Position numbers and translations under genes: made by a program. A DNA stretch of 64,000 nucleotides, from positions 1-64,000 of the forward strand of contig JBAOKB010000070.1 in NCBI GenBank assembly GCA_037044905.1. Direction: 5' to 3'. Shown piece by piece: positions 18,975-31,786 of this stretch (position 1 is its first letter; every line of letters begins with the position of its first letter). Under the pieces are notes generated by a model that was given only the letters and a program-made list of their open reading frames with translations, made no database searches and had not been told where the DNA came from. The stretch comes from Hortaea werneckii (lineage: Eukaryota; Ascomycota; Dothideomycetes; Mycosphaerellales; Teratosphaeriaceae).

Positions 18975-21218
18975 ATGGCTGCTGGCTCAAATGGCGTCGC
19001 TTCGAACGCAAAGACATCCCCCTCGCCACTGCCGCAAGAGCCTACCGCACACGCTGTTGCTCGCCGTAGCACCCGATCGTGTCAAAATTGCCACCAACGC
19101 AAGGTTGGTTGCGATAAGCGTCTGCCATGCTCAGCCTGCGCCCGTACTGGCAGAACATGTACGTACCCGGTTCCTGGACCTTCGGCGCGTCGCCGTCCGA
19201 GAAAGACAATGTCGTGGATGGCAAATCGCATTTCAGATCTGGAGAGATCGCTGTCTACAACAGCTGGAAAGGGTGCACCGCAAGAAATGTCGCCCACATC
19301 AATGGATCCGTCCGCAACCAAGAATCGATCGCTTGAGGGGCCTACGCATTCCCCCACAGCCTCAACGCCAGTGCTGAAGCATTCATTCAAGGATGAAGTC
19401 TTACTTCAGAAAGGGCCACAGAGCCAGTATTTCAATGAAATTTTAGTTTCCAGGGTGATGGAGGAAGTATCGTTGTCCCTCGAAGTCCGCAAAAATCAAG
19501 TTGGCCATTCTGATTTGGGTTGTTTAGCAACGCGAACTGCAATCGGCGTCGAGAACGGCATTGCATCAAAAGGACGAGCTACGGGACCTCTCAACGTATA
19601 ACCCCATGGGCATACTTTCCGTCGCATCCTCTCTCGAGTCGTTTTCTGCTTTCTTTCCCAACAAGCGCGAGGCCCTCAAGCTATGGAATGCTTATCTCGA
19701 AAGGATCGACTCCTGCAGTGGCTTGAAAGTGCTCCATGTACCCACTGATGAAGTCAGGATTTGCGAAGCTATCAACGACCCTGCAAGAGCACAGCCCGAA
19801 GACTTGGCGTTGTGCTTCGCTGTATTTTTTGCATCAACGGCAACGTTTCGGCCTCCTGAGTTCCAAGCAATCTTCGGGGAAGACCTTACTCGATGCCAGT
19901 TGCGTAACAAGACTGGGCTCGAGCAGGCCTTGGCAAAGGCCAACATTCTCGAGAATCCGACGCTGACACTTCTTTGTGCCCTCATCATTTATCTTGTAAG
20001 TTGATCGCATAGCAATACTCTCGACTTCCCCCCTCGGTTTCGCACGTGGGAGAACTAGGCAGGCACAGTGAACATAAGGAATATCAGTTCAACAGTGACT
20101 GACTACCTGGTGGCCCTTAGTTTGCATTGAAACTTCACAACAGTGGCAAAGGTATCTGGATCCTGAATGGTCTGGCCATTCGCATAGCTCAGTCCCTTGG
20201 ATTGCATCGTGAAGGCGAGCACCTTGGGCTTTCCCCATTCCAGTCTGAAATACGGAGACGCATTTGGTGGCATCTCCTCGCACGTGACAGTCGTGCAGCT
20301 GAAGACTATGGTCTCCAACGGTTGTGCAACCTCAGATCCGATGCCGAGCTTCCTCTCAACATCGAAGATCCGGACCTCTACGAAGATTTGATGGCACTTC
20401 CTCCTCCCAAACCCACCTTCACTTCTATGACTTTTCCTTTGGTGAGCTGCAACATTGCACGCGCTGTGCATGAACTTGCTGGGACCCTGGCAGCCTCCAC
20501 CTCTTCTGATCCACCATGTGAATCAGAGCGCAGACGCATCCTTGATCAAGCTAGGCAGAGTGTCGATGTGTGGCTTGCGTACTGCAATCCCGTGGTTCCA
20601 AGACAAAAGTTCGCACTTCTCACGTCGCGCCTTGCACTCCGCAAAGCTGATCTAGTCTCTCGCCAACAGTGGTCAGCATTCAAGAATGCTGATAACTACA
20701 ACGTCTTTCCTAAAGACGACGATCTCTTGGATGTGATTGAAGTGCTTGAGCTTGTATTGCAACTAAGATTGGACGAGACATTGACGCCATATTCCTGGAT
20801 GTGGAACGCAAACCCGGAATACCACGGCACCATGTTTTTACTATGGTCGCTGTGCATCCGTCCGGAAGGCCCTCATGTTGAGCGAGCATGGCGCGTTCTT
20901 AATGCTCTTGCTGAGAGCGACGAACAAATCACAAGACCTTCTGGCTCAATGGACGCCATGTTGGTCGCGCTAAAAACTAAAGCTGAGAAGGCACGAGCTG
21001 CTACACATACTCGCCGCAGCGTCGAGAATGCTCGTCAGACTGAGACCTCGACCCCATTTTTTCCAGCTAGCGGCGAACCATATGATTTTGGTGATCTGTG
21101 GTCACACAGTGGCAGTAATGAATGGTCTCCAAACCTAAATGACTTTTCAGGTTGGGGATCATTCCTAGAAAATTTCCGTTTGGATACTCAGGAATTTCCA
21201 GGTATGATGTACTATTGA
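18975..21218 (+). CDS. Zn2Cys6 transcription factor with fungal-specific domain
   Basis: Three exons, 18975-19466, 19528-19995 and 20121-21218, give 685 residues; introns of 61 and 125 bp keep frame. The binuclear zinc cluster is C36-x2-C39-x6-C46-x5-C52-x2-C55-x6-C62, followed by a basic linker (SARRRPRKTMSW). The middle matches the fungal-specific regulatory domain: IWILNGLAIRIAQSLGLHRE and RRRIWWHLLARDSRAAEDYG. The protein should bind CGG-type sites in the nucleus. The frame is open further upstream to an ATG at 18690, but that extension is low-complexity; ATG 18975 begins just before the DNA-binding domain. It lies downstream of the metal block and could regulate it, or be independent; the sequence does not decide. 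Confidence 0.88.
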
Positions 21219-22626
21219 TATTATTCGCACTTGTCTATAACATAGTATATAAGCTTGATATCTCTAGACCTATAACTCCTAAGGATCTTTTACATATTGG
21301 AACTATCTTATATGACTAGATGCCTATATGTACTATCGACTTGCCTAAGAGTCATGGGGTTTAAAGCCATATCGCATGCATAGTCCCGGCTCGAAGACCT
21401 AGCCTTCATCGTGTGTTAATCAGTGGATTCTGAGCGCTTTCAATTCATGCCCAGGACCGTGAAAGCTGGAAATCAAGCACGTATGTCTGTACGATGCTAT
21501 AGGAACGCCGCTCTGTAGTCACTGAAGCTAGTCATATAGCCGTGGCTCTCTCATGAAATGGCTGGAAGACGCGCAAGAACAATCGCCAGGAGGTGTGGCG
21601 ACCCTGCCATCAACTGCCGGCTCGGATCGACCGCAGGACGAGATCAACGATGCATTGAACGAAACGGGTTTGAGCGTTGTATTGCTGCTAATGATTACAG
21701 AAGATGGATCACGTGAAGTTTCCACGGGAACCCAACAATCCCATCGATGATTCCCATGGTCTATGCTGACCACACATCCACCGGGTGCACGCTACATGAA
21801 CAGACAGCTTTGGCTGGTATACCGCCATCAGGTTTCATTCCCTCATCAGGGTCAGACGTCGTTCGATCGAATGGCAGCCGACTACTCCTTCCACTCATTA
21901 TCAGTAAGTATATAGAGGGCGCTTTGTCCCGCGATGTGCAGCCTTTCTTTCCCCTGCCGCTCCTATTGTTGCCCGACGTCATCATACCAGAAAGATTTCA
22001 ATGGGTCCGTGATTGAAGCGAAGATAACATCATAGAGGCTGAAATTTCCAACTCAGTAGGTCCTCTTTGACGCCTACCGGGATCTTTATCACATGATGAA
22101 TTGGATAATCCAGTCTCAATCTGGTACACAAGACGCTGATTTCTGGGATCATCCTCCGATACTCGCGAATCGTGTTATGCCCCTTCTTTATAGATGTCTT
22201 TAACTCTCTGATTTGATAGCAAACTTAATAATCTCTAGCTCGGACAGGATCGTGTGTTTAGACAGGATCAGGCCCATGTAGCAGCGCTCTGTCACGGAAT
22301 CATTCTATCTATCGCACCAGTCCGTTGCTACTTCGCTACGGCATCGTATGGTTTCAGATTACATGTCTCAAAGTAAACTATCGCGCTCGAGGTTTATTTT
22401 TTTTATATAGTTAGCATGAGTTAACACTATCTTTAATCCTCTAGACACTTGTGATAGGTAGTATAGAAATTTTTTCTTTTTTTCTTTTTTATCTATTATT
22501 TCATTTAATGTTCAATTTAATATTCTATTCAATACTTCACTTTCAAGAAGTTAGGCTACGCTTTATTTCTAACTTTCTACATTTTTTTACTATTAAAGAA
22601 GAGGGATAAGATACACTCTACTACCC
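21219..22626. other. Gene-free AT-rich stretch
   Basis: About 1.4 kb without a recognisable gene. From about 22380 to 22620 it is strongly AT-rich with T/A homopolymer runs, like decayed repeat DNA at the edge of the recombinase-family array. Confidence 0.45.
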
Positions 22627-25600
22627 TTATATTAATCGTAGAGCTAAACCTGCCACTCGCACTGCTTGGATTTCACTCCCTCCTCCGAACCTACTCTCCT
22701 CTCCTAGCCAGTCGAAATAATCCTCCATCTTCTCGAACTTTCGCTCGAATTGCTCGTGTAGCCATCCTGGCCCTTCGACACCCTCGAATATCCGAAGCAG
22801 AGCGGGAGTACGATGTCTCTGTGTTCGCAATCCATACCAACCTCTACCCCCTAGCTCTGCTTGTTGACAGATCGATTGCGGATTCAGGCACCAGAAGCAG
22901 CTCGTGTATGCCTGCAGCCATTTCCGCCCTCGTCCTTCGTGTCGCTGTCTGGCTTTGTTCCTTTGTTCGAACACCTCGAATCGCCGTGGGCACGTGGAGA
23001 AAGTATGGTCCCAGTTCTGTCTAACTGCCCTGCAGAGTAAGCATGTCCACTTCACGCTCGCCAGGTCGAGACGGTACTGCGCCAACTCCGTCTGAGCCCG
23101 CAGCCGCTCTTGCTGGATGAGCCCGAGACCCGTATGTGACGTGTTCTGTTGGACGCTCTCGACTGGGTTGATGGGATCCTGGTGGGCCACCTTGCAGATG
23201 TCACACGGTATTTCTTCTGGCATACACCATCTTCGATGTCGGGAGACATCCAGGTGATCGCTCAATGAGGTCCGGTAGCATTGCTCGCTCTGGAGGTATC
23301 GGTGCACCGCCTGCTTGTCCTGGCGCTTTCGAAGCGATACGTCCTCTCTGTAGTTGCTGGTGTTCCGTACATCCAGTGAATCATCCATAGCCTTGGGCTG
23401 CCAGGTCGCCGGAAGCAACACCATCGAGTAGGCACGCTTTCCGTCTCGCCCTGCTCGTCCTGACTCTTGGGCGAAGATTACCAATGACTCTGGCTCGTCC
23501 ACGTTCATGACGAGCCGAACGTGCGGATAGTCGAACCCTTCGGCGAGGGCGGTGGTGGCGACGATGTAAGGCGTGCCCGGAGTCTCAATCCATCGATCGA
23601 GTATCGTTTTCTTCTCTTCCGGTGTCCCACTCTCTGCTGTGTACGCATTGCAACCTAGTAGCTCTGCCAGATCGTCTGCGTCTTTGCACGTCCGAACGTA
23701 CAAAACGATTTTGTCATAGGCGCGGTCGAAGAACCCCGACTCTGTCCACGCATCTTTGGCCTCGATTGCAGCCTGTTTGAGAAGGCTTCCGTTGTGGGTG
23801 TCGATCTTACGAACCATGTAGAAAATGTTCGGTCGATTCCTAGGCGCCTTGACAACTGTAGGGCGGTGCAGATAGTTTCTCTCCTCGAGCTCCACCCGCA
23901 TCGATGGCGGAAGAGTGGCTGTGAGGTAGACAAACTGAGTTCTCAGGCTCCGGATGGCTGTGAGCTCGACCATGCGTAGTCGATACTCGGCCGCTGTCAC
24001 GGTCAGATGGCACCCGTCAATCACGACCCGGTCGAGCTTTTGCTCTGATATCAGTCTCAGAGTATACTTGATGAAATCCTTGGAAGGACGCGGCCTCGGC
24101 GCTGACGAGTACGAGGGCGGGCTCTCGACGCTCGCCTGGGTGCCACTCCAGATGGTCGATGCTCGTCTCTTTTATACGCCGGAGCATGTCTCCATAGAGC
24201 GAGACGAGCGGTACTACGAGTACTGTTATACCCACGTCAGGCAGGGTACATGGAAGCATAAAGAGCAAGCTCTTTCCAGCTCCTGTGGGAAGGATGGCGA
24301 CAACCTGCTCAGTCCAAGACGTGATTGTGGTGAGAGCTTGCTCCTGCTCTGCGGATTTCCAGCCCGCTTCCCCGTTGCCGTACAGCTTCTCACTGCTCCT
24401 AAGAGAGCTTCGGTCGACCAAGGCTTCCGAGGACGGTAGATGCCCATGGCCACCCGTTTCACCAACCGAGACTCTTGCTCAACTCTCCCACGTTTCTTTT
24501 GCTTAAGCATGATTTCTACCCCCCAGAAGTCCTGCCATAATGTCGAAGCCTGTAGGCCCATCCGCACCTTTCCATCCCACAAGTTGGCAAAAACCGCGCC
24601 AGCCTGGTTGGCGTAAGCCCGGTTCACTGTCCGCGTCTTATGGTTGCGTTGGTCGGTCATGCTCCGTACAATTGGATCCGCCTCTTCTGCATCTTCTTCA
24701 CCGTCGTCGGGGTCAAAGCACTCGATCTGGCTTGCAAATTTGGTCTTAACGATTGCCACCGAGATCTGTCTCCAATTGGCGACGCGGAGCCGTGGCACGC
24801 ACGCCCGAACACTTGCTTCTTCCAAGTGGCGACTCAAATGGCCCTCCGACCACACCTTCCCATCTTTTTCCCAGAGGTACGGAGAGAGTAATGATCCAGG
24901 CGAAGTCTGTTGGAGGAACCTCTCCCGTAGCGGCAAGACGTAGACGATATAATCGAGCAGTAGCAATGAGATCGGGTCGGCGAGGAATCGCACATTCTCT
25001 TTGTAGTCACTCGTTTGTTGCTGGCCCTTGTGGTACTGGACGTGTACCATCACACGATCGAAGCGGATGATTATGGACCGTCGCCGCTGCGTGTTGCGAT
25101 GTGTCATCGAGAAAAACTCACTCTCTCGCACGGGCTGTCCACCGCTGAGATGTATCAGAACGCTCAACCGCTTCAGAAACTCTTGCACGGTAGCTTCGTA
25201 CCCAGCCATTGCGCTCTCCATCCATGCCCATCCGCTGGGTGATCGATTGTCTTCGGTAAGGAAGATGCGAGATAGTTGATCCGATCGTTCGATTGCTTTC
25301 GTCAGAGCGCTCCCTGTACCACTGAGGGTCGTTGCGTTGTCTCTGTGCTGAGTAAAATTCCATCCGACGGTCTCGACGTTGACACCATCTTTGAGGAACC
25401 GAGGGTTTATTCGGCGGAGACTCTTGAGACCCAGCATCAAGTCGTCGTAAAGAAGCTGACAACATCCCTGGTACTCAGATGCAAGCAAAGATGGGATCTG
25501 ATCCATCCGTAGTTCGGTGTCCTCGTATGTTAGCACCTCTTCACTTTCGTCCCAAGACGCTTCATGGGTACCGACGCTCGCACCCGACACCTTGCACAGC

Positions 25601-26520
25601 AATAGACGCCATCTGAGGATCTCTCCCATCGGTGTCTCTACAGTCTGCTGAAGATACTGGTCGCAATAAGATCTCACAAGCTCCAGCGTCTTCCCATAGC
25701 CTTGTTGTTCCTTTAAGACGCTGTCGTAGAACACTAGCAACTGCACGACCAAGATAATGGCCGAGAGATTGCTGTTGAAGTTGCGGGATTCCATCCAGCC
25801 GTTCGTCGATGGTTTGATACTCAGCATGGCGCAGAAGCTCAACAGAGGTGATTCATACCGGCGAGCGCCAGTCGTGTGGCAGATGAGGAGGGTCCATAGC
25901 TCCAGAAGTCGTTCCTTCAATCCATTCCCGTCCTCATCACTTTCCTCTTTGTCCTCTTCGACAGCGTTCGCTCGTCTTCGCTGTGTGATCTGGTAGATAT
26001 CTTGCCACACTGCCAATTGCTCCTCTGTCGCATCGATGGTGTCTTCCGGCCTCTGCATGTCGTCGTCATCTTCAGCTGTTGCGCTGAAATGGTACTCATC
26101 TGGAGCAACAACTCTGCTGAAGTATGACACGAATAGAAGCGCTATTCCAAAGTAGCTTACAAGACTCTTCGGCCCTTTGTGTGGATCGAATGGTCTGGTC
26201 TTACCTGTTAGATCGACTTGCGAAGGCTGGAAGCGGCTGAGGACGACTCGGCATTGATAAGTCAGCATGCAGTCAGGCCCGTCAAAGCATAGCCTGTGGG
26301 CGTCCTGTAATAATGATTGCATCGCATCGACGATGGTACGAAGATTGCTCTCCTCTCCTGATGGGGGCACAGCGATTGCTGTTCGAATTTCGTCTTTTCT
26401 GAGACCGCATACATGGTCGGCGATGCCTGTCTCTCTTAGCCAAGGGACTACAGTGGGTCGATGGCTGTCAAAGCCTTGGATGATATTTGCAGCTTCGTCT
26501 AGGTCACATGCTATCTTCAT
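22627..26520 (-). pseudogene. Recombinase-like / RecQ helicase gene (copy 2), frameshifted and 5'-truncated
   Basis: Three consecutive frames encode one protein: 26520 to about 24425, about 24421 to 24090, and about 24090 to 22627. Conserved sequence continues directly across both frame changes, so these look like indels and not introns. The first part has the recombinase-like set R465 (QPVRESE), K498 (YHKGQ), W583-R584, H627 and Y636 (RAYANQ), again with eight residues between H and Y. The second part holds Walker A (ILPTGAGKS). The third holds TATLPP, the RecQ motif QESGRAGRDG and later Cys pairs like those of copy 1. Motif II reads DGCH where DEXH is expected, so the catalytic Glu is lost. 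The N-terminal zinc fingers are missing: homology begins at the segment just after them, and the next copy's stop lies only 50 bp away. Confidence 0.8.
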
Positions 26521-26569
26521 TCGGTGTTATGAGGCATTTGACAATTTTGCTACTCGTCGATGACGTCTG

Positions 26570-29206
26570 CTAGAAATCCCAGCAATTTTCCACCACCCTT
26601 CGACGCTTGGAATTGATTTGATTGGGGTCTCCTTCTGAGGACCGTTTCCGACTGTTCAGTGTATTGGCGAATCCCAGAAAATTATGCCATTCACGACTGA
26701 CTGCTCGAAAGCCAGCCCTTCTCGCCTCGACATGGCCAGGGACCTCCTCCAAACCTCGAGCATACAGACGGCCTGCCGTCCAAGAAGTATGCGTCGTCTG
26801 CAGATCCCCAACCCTATCCCCAATGTCATAGTCACGCTTGAATCCGCCTCCATTGAGATGTCGACGAGAGATAGCAATCGCAACGTGACGGTATACTGGA
26901 ATTGTCATCGGAGCTTTGAATGCATTGACGGTCTCGCGCTTGAGAATAGTGGACAACCGCTGGCTGCTTCAACTTCCCTCCCCGTCGGGCCAGAGGAACG
27001 ACGAGCCTAGAGGCTTGGAGCCCGGTATGAGTAGATCGAGCTCTCGTAGAAATGGGTGAATGATCCAGAGATAGTATACAACCAGCTCGCTGAGCTCTTT
27101 GGGAAGGTATCGATGGATGATCTTGGTCGAACCGGTACATGTATAGCCCTGATGATATGACGTGACCAATGCGACTAGACCGTCTTCGATGAACACGTTG
27201 CGATGGAACGTGGAGTTTGTGTGCTGTAGACCTATAATTTCGGTTCCTCGTGCGGGCTGCCCTGATACGATATGGATCAATAGTAACAGTCGCTCCAGAA
27301 ACATATCGACTCGTTTGTAGTACTTTCGTACTGCCTGCTTATCCCAAACCAGCTTGAGGTGGTTTGGATATGTAAACTCTTCTCGTAGCTTGTCAATTTG
27401 CAAGACTCGACCCAGTAACCATCGCCGTTTGCAAGGAAGTATAGCATTGTTTCGGTCGTCTTGGAGAAAATTCCAGCCAGGTTCAGTGACAGTGGGATTG
27501 TCACGAATGCGATGGAGAGAAATTGCAGGTATCACGTCCTCTCGATTTTCTTCAGGGTCAAGCATGAAGAGGTTCGCAAGAAGGCTCTGCGCTTGCTTCA
27601 TCTGCAGTGCAACGAATTCGCGGAACGCATTAATGCGGAGTTCGACATCCTTGTAAAAGACGGTCTGCTCATCTTCGGACGACTGGATATACCCCAAAGA
27701 CGTAACGCTATCCCGGATCTTCTTGCCAAATGATCTTGTCGATACTGCCCAACTAAATGGCGTACAGTTGTTGATAGTCATGAATCGCTCCCTCATTTCG
27801 TCAAGAGGGTCCAACGCATTTTCGACCATACCACTTTCCTCTTCCCGGACAGCTTTCTCGAGAACAAGCATTTGAGCGATCTTGATAAAACCGGATAGTT
27901 TCGATGTGTAATTCGGTGCCTCGAAGAAAATTGATTTGGCAGTATCGATTCCCGAAACTGCAAGAAATGCGAGCACGACACTTTCAAAAATATCTCCCTT
28001 CAGCTGATGATCGAGTGCGGCGATGCAGAACTCTAGACATAGGTCGTCTATCCGTTGCGTGAGGTATGGCGCTGCAGCTTCATTTGGATATGCCCCACCT
28101 ACCAGGCGTCTGTCAACAAGTTCTCTGGCGACAGCGAGAAGCTCATCGAGTAGGGCCGTCTGCCGGCTTGTCAGTCGATGTCGGAGCCGTGGCACCTCAT
28201 TGGCATTGCTGGAACGATAGGTAAAGCAAACAAGTCGCTTCCATAGATCTTTGTAGCGGTGATATGTGGATTTCTGAAGCTTCACCATCAGAGGCTGGCT
28301 GTACGCTTTCTTATTCGGCAGAAACGAGCTAATGCACTTCTGAGCAAAGAAGTTAATTTTATCCTGCCTGACAGAAGTATAGGCAGCTTCGACCAAACGG
28401 TCAATCGATAAAACGACTTCGGATAGCACTGGCTCCGTTTTGTCGGGCAGTCTCATGAGGCGGGCGGCTTCATGTAGAGACACGCCGTTCAGAAAGCTCG
28501 GCCACTGAGTTCTTTCCAACCATGGAGACACTTGCGTCTTCGTGGGAGCGTGCTGGAACATGGACTCTCCCTGGGCATGTTCAAGTTCGAGAGCATCAAG
28601 AGTCTCGAAAACATCATTCGTGACAGAGTTGCTTCGTTCCGTCCTTTGCGTGCCTGTCTTTGTTTGTATCGAGCTCGTGTCCGAAGGCTGTTCCTCAGGC
28701 TGGGAGATACGAAATCCAGAACTCCCAGGTCCGGATCGAAAGAAGCGCTGAAACTTGACAGCTTCCCAAGGTGGTTTATCTCCGAAATGCTCGCGCTCTA
28801 GCTGCTCACGGACAGCGCGGGATCCAGAGCATTTACGCCCGCCACGACTTCTTCTTTCCGGCGCGTGCGCGATGTTATAATGACTGCGCATTTTGTCGAC
28901 CGCTTGCGAGACGACAGAACAGTAACTGCAGCCAAACCCATTGTAGATGCGCAGATGGGGAAGCGGTGTCTGTTCAATTGAGGGTAAGATTACCGGCTCG
29001 TTTCGCGGGTCAAGAAGAGGAAAATCCATAAGTTTCGGGAGCATCTCATTGATAAATGTCTGAATCTGCGATTTCGATGCTAGGCTGGAGTTATACCGTG
29101 CGTGCGAACGCCGAAGATGCGTTCCTACAGCTGAGGGACATATAGCGCTCCGACATAGTTTACACACGACCACCCTAAAGTCAGGAAGGAATTCAAAGAC
29201 TTCCAT
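26570..29206 (-). pseudogene. OrsD-type / recombinase-like gene without helicase (copy 3), one nonsense codon
   Basis: The frame from ATG 29206 to the stop at 26570 is continuous except for a TGA at 26971-26969. The intact relative at 37851-40463 has Trp (TGG) at this position, so a single G-to-A change explains the stop. The start was chosen because MEVFEFLPDFRVVVCKLC aligns with the start of that relative (MDILEYLPQYRIVLCKLC). It keeps two C2H2 fingers, QPARGTE, [Y]RHVAIAISRRH and HTSWTAGRLYARG, but the expected catalytic Lys of YHKGY is Gln (YHQGY). The protein ends soon after the recombinase-like Tyr; no helicase follows. The change of Lys and the nonsense codon both suggest loss of function. 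Confidence 0.8.
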
Positions 29207-29508
29207 CTCGGGAAATAGGCGCTTGAAAACTCGTGCTGGAAATGAGGGGAATCCCTTCTTAAATCGCGATGGTAATGGTTTCAGAAACAATGGGACGGAG
29301 CCTGGTATCTTCACAACCACGCGAGCCCACTTACCCCTGACGACTCTACACGGGCGCGTCTCTTTGGCATGCGCCTTGACCATCGCGCCTTCAAGGATTG
29401 TTACGCGCAATCAATAAATATTGGAATGGCTCAGGGCTGACTATTCCCAGACGGTTCGGCCCGGCTCGCATTAGTCCGAAAAGAGACTAGCAAAATACGG
29501 AGGGTGGA
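29207..29508. other. Spacer between copies 3 and 4
   Basis: About 300 bp that should contain the former promoter of copy 3. No gene or repeat was recognised. Confidence 0.4.
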
Positions 29509-31786
29509 TTATTCGTGGAATAGGTCTGCAGAGCTGTCCCAAGGATCTAAGCTGCCTCGCTTTGCCCACAGGAATGGTGATGGTAGTTCCCTTCTGCGTA
29601 AAGCAAGCATCTCTAGCTTCCTACAGAACGGTTGGACAAGCCAGAGGTAATATATGAGTAGCTCGCCGACTTCTTTCGGAAGGTAGCGATGGATGATCTT
29701 TGTGTTTCCAGTGGTACTGTAACCCTTATGATATGTCGTCACTGTGCTGACCATACCACCCTCGACAAAGACGTTTCGATGGTGGCCGTTCAAGGTGTTG
29801 ATATGTCGTAGACTCAGTATCTCGCTGCCACGCGCTGGCTGGCCTGCAGTCAAGTGTATGAGCAGAATTAATCACCGAGAAATGCATCCACTAGGAGGAG
29901 GTAGTCTTGACAGACTTTTTGGTTCCATGTTGGATCTGTTACTATGCTTTGTGGATGTATGAATTCCTCCTGCAGCCACGGATTCTCGAGTATCCTCTCA
30001 AGCAGCCATATCTGTCGGTCCGGCAGCGCACTTTGCAGGTTCTGAGGATGGCGTAGGAAGCTCCATCCCTTCTGATTCTCGGTTGGGTCGTCAATTACGC
30101 GATGAATCCAGAACCGAATGTCTAGTTCTTCGCGCCTTTCCTGAGAGTGGAGAAGTAGAAGCTTCTCAAGCTGAGCTTGTGCCTTCTCTAGCTGATCGTG
30201 AACAAATTCCCGCAGCGCACTCATGTCCAGATGACGGACACCTTTGTAGGAGACTGAGAGGCTGTTATTTGACCAGGATATGTATCCTAGACATATTGTT
30301 AAATCGCGCACTTGCTTCCCATACACACGTGACTGACTAGCCCAACTAAATGGCGATCGCACTCCGTTGATTAAGAATCGCACTCGCATTTCGTCAAGAA
30401 GGTCAGCTGGCTGTATGCTTTGAATATCTCTTGCACCTACTACAGCTTTCTAAATCACCAATATCTGTGCTATCTTTATGAAGCCAGATAGCATAGGTAT
30501 GAAGTGGTAAGCCTCCTTAAGGATCCCTTTAACAGGATCGACAGCAATTGCTGCTAGAAATCCAATAGCGGCGCTCTCGAAGAGGTTGCCTTTTAAGTCG
30601 TAATCTAGCAGAGAGACACAAAGCTCGAGGCAGTCTATATCAAGAGCATCGCAGGATTGTTCTATGGCAAATGTAGTTTCTTCTCTAAATGTTATATCGC
30701 ATAATGATAGTTGAGCCAACTTTTCGCCTTAAGTGACGACCTTATATAAATTGGCTGCTTGTCTGCTTGTAAGCTTATGTCGTAGCAAGACCTTCTAGTC
30801 TGGCTGTGCCGTTCGATAGACAAAACAAAGAAGTCCCTTCCAGATCCTTATGTAATGGCGCCATGTCGACTTCTGTAGCTTCACCAATAGCGGGCGGTCA
30901 GCAGCACTCGGTCGCTGTAGAAAGCTATTAATCCGGACTTAATCAAAAACGTTGATGCTGTCGTTGCAGACAGATTGGTATGCATCCTCGACCACACGTT
31001 CGAGGCTATTGCATATAGAAAGCAGTACTGGCTCAGTGGCTGCATCTGGCTGTCTTACTAATGCGGCGACATCGAGCAAGCAGTGACCGTGTAGATATGA
31101 AAGCCATCGGGTCAATTGCAGCCAAGGAGAAGTCTCCTTTTCACTTGTTTCCTCACTTGCTATGTTGCCTCGCTTTTCCTGATCTTGCTCGATAGTGGCA
31201 AGGTCCTGTAACACTGAAGCAGCTATCGAATCTGGATTCGCGAGTCGCCGTCTAGCATCAGTGCCCTCGGCTCGCCGCGGCGAGAGCACTGTGAAGTAGC
31301 TTGTGTGACGTCCTGTGTGGAAAAAGCGCTGGCAACAAACAGGTTTCCATGCATCCGCTTGCTTCTGAGAAGAAACATGAAGCGACGCCGCTGCCCTGGA
31401 CCCGCCCCTTCTCCCAGTCGCGGTCCAGTTGTGCACTGCTCGCCAATGCTTCTTCAGATTGTCCATCGAACGGCAGACAAAGGAACATTTCTCAGGCTCT
31501 AGTCGACATTGTTTCCCATCTTGGAATAGACGTAGACCCTGTACCGGCTGATCGACAGCCTTTGGTATTTTGAACTGTTCGTGCGAGAGAGAGACCCCTT
31601 GCCAGGCCTGCAATTTGTCGCATATAAGCGCCCTCTCCGCTTTGGCAATCTGCTATGCTTTTCTCTGAGGTGAGTACGAGCGTTATCTGGCCAAACACAA
31701 TAGTGGCAGATCTTACAGAGTACGACACAATACTTTGGCAGGCATGTGAAGCAATCGAAAGCGCTGGTCATCTCGCAGGAAGTCAT
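29509..31786 (-). pseudogene. OrsD-type / recombinase-like gene (copy 4), heavily decayed and 3'-truncated
   Basis: Homology to the family is spread over at least five frames between ATG 31786 and 29509. Recognisable pieces in order: a C2H2 finger (CKICHYCVWPDNARTHLREKH shape), a second finger and CCQRFFHTGRHTSYF near 31300, PWLQLTRWLSYLHGH near 31110, WSFLRHPQN near 30050, and AGQPARGSEI then YHKGYSTTGNTKIIHRY at 29850-29680. Multiple stops and frameshifts separate them. The frame ends before the C-terminal R..H..Y part, so the catalytic Tyr is absent. It is the oldest-looking member of the tandem array. Confidence 0.75.

Noticed and set aside
22627..24024. A stand-alone helicase gene
   Set aside because: It lacks Walker A, which lies in the next frame upstream; the segment is the 3' part of frameshifted copy 2.
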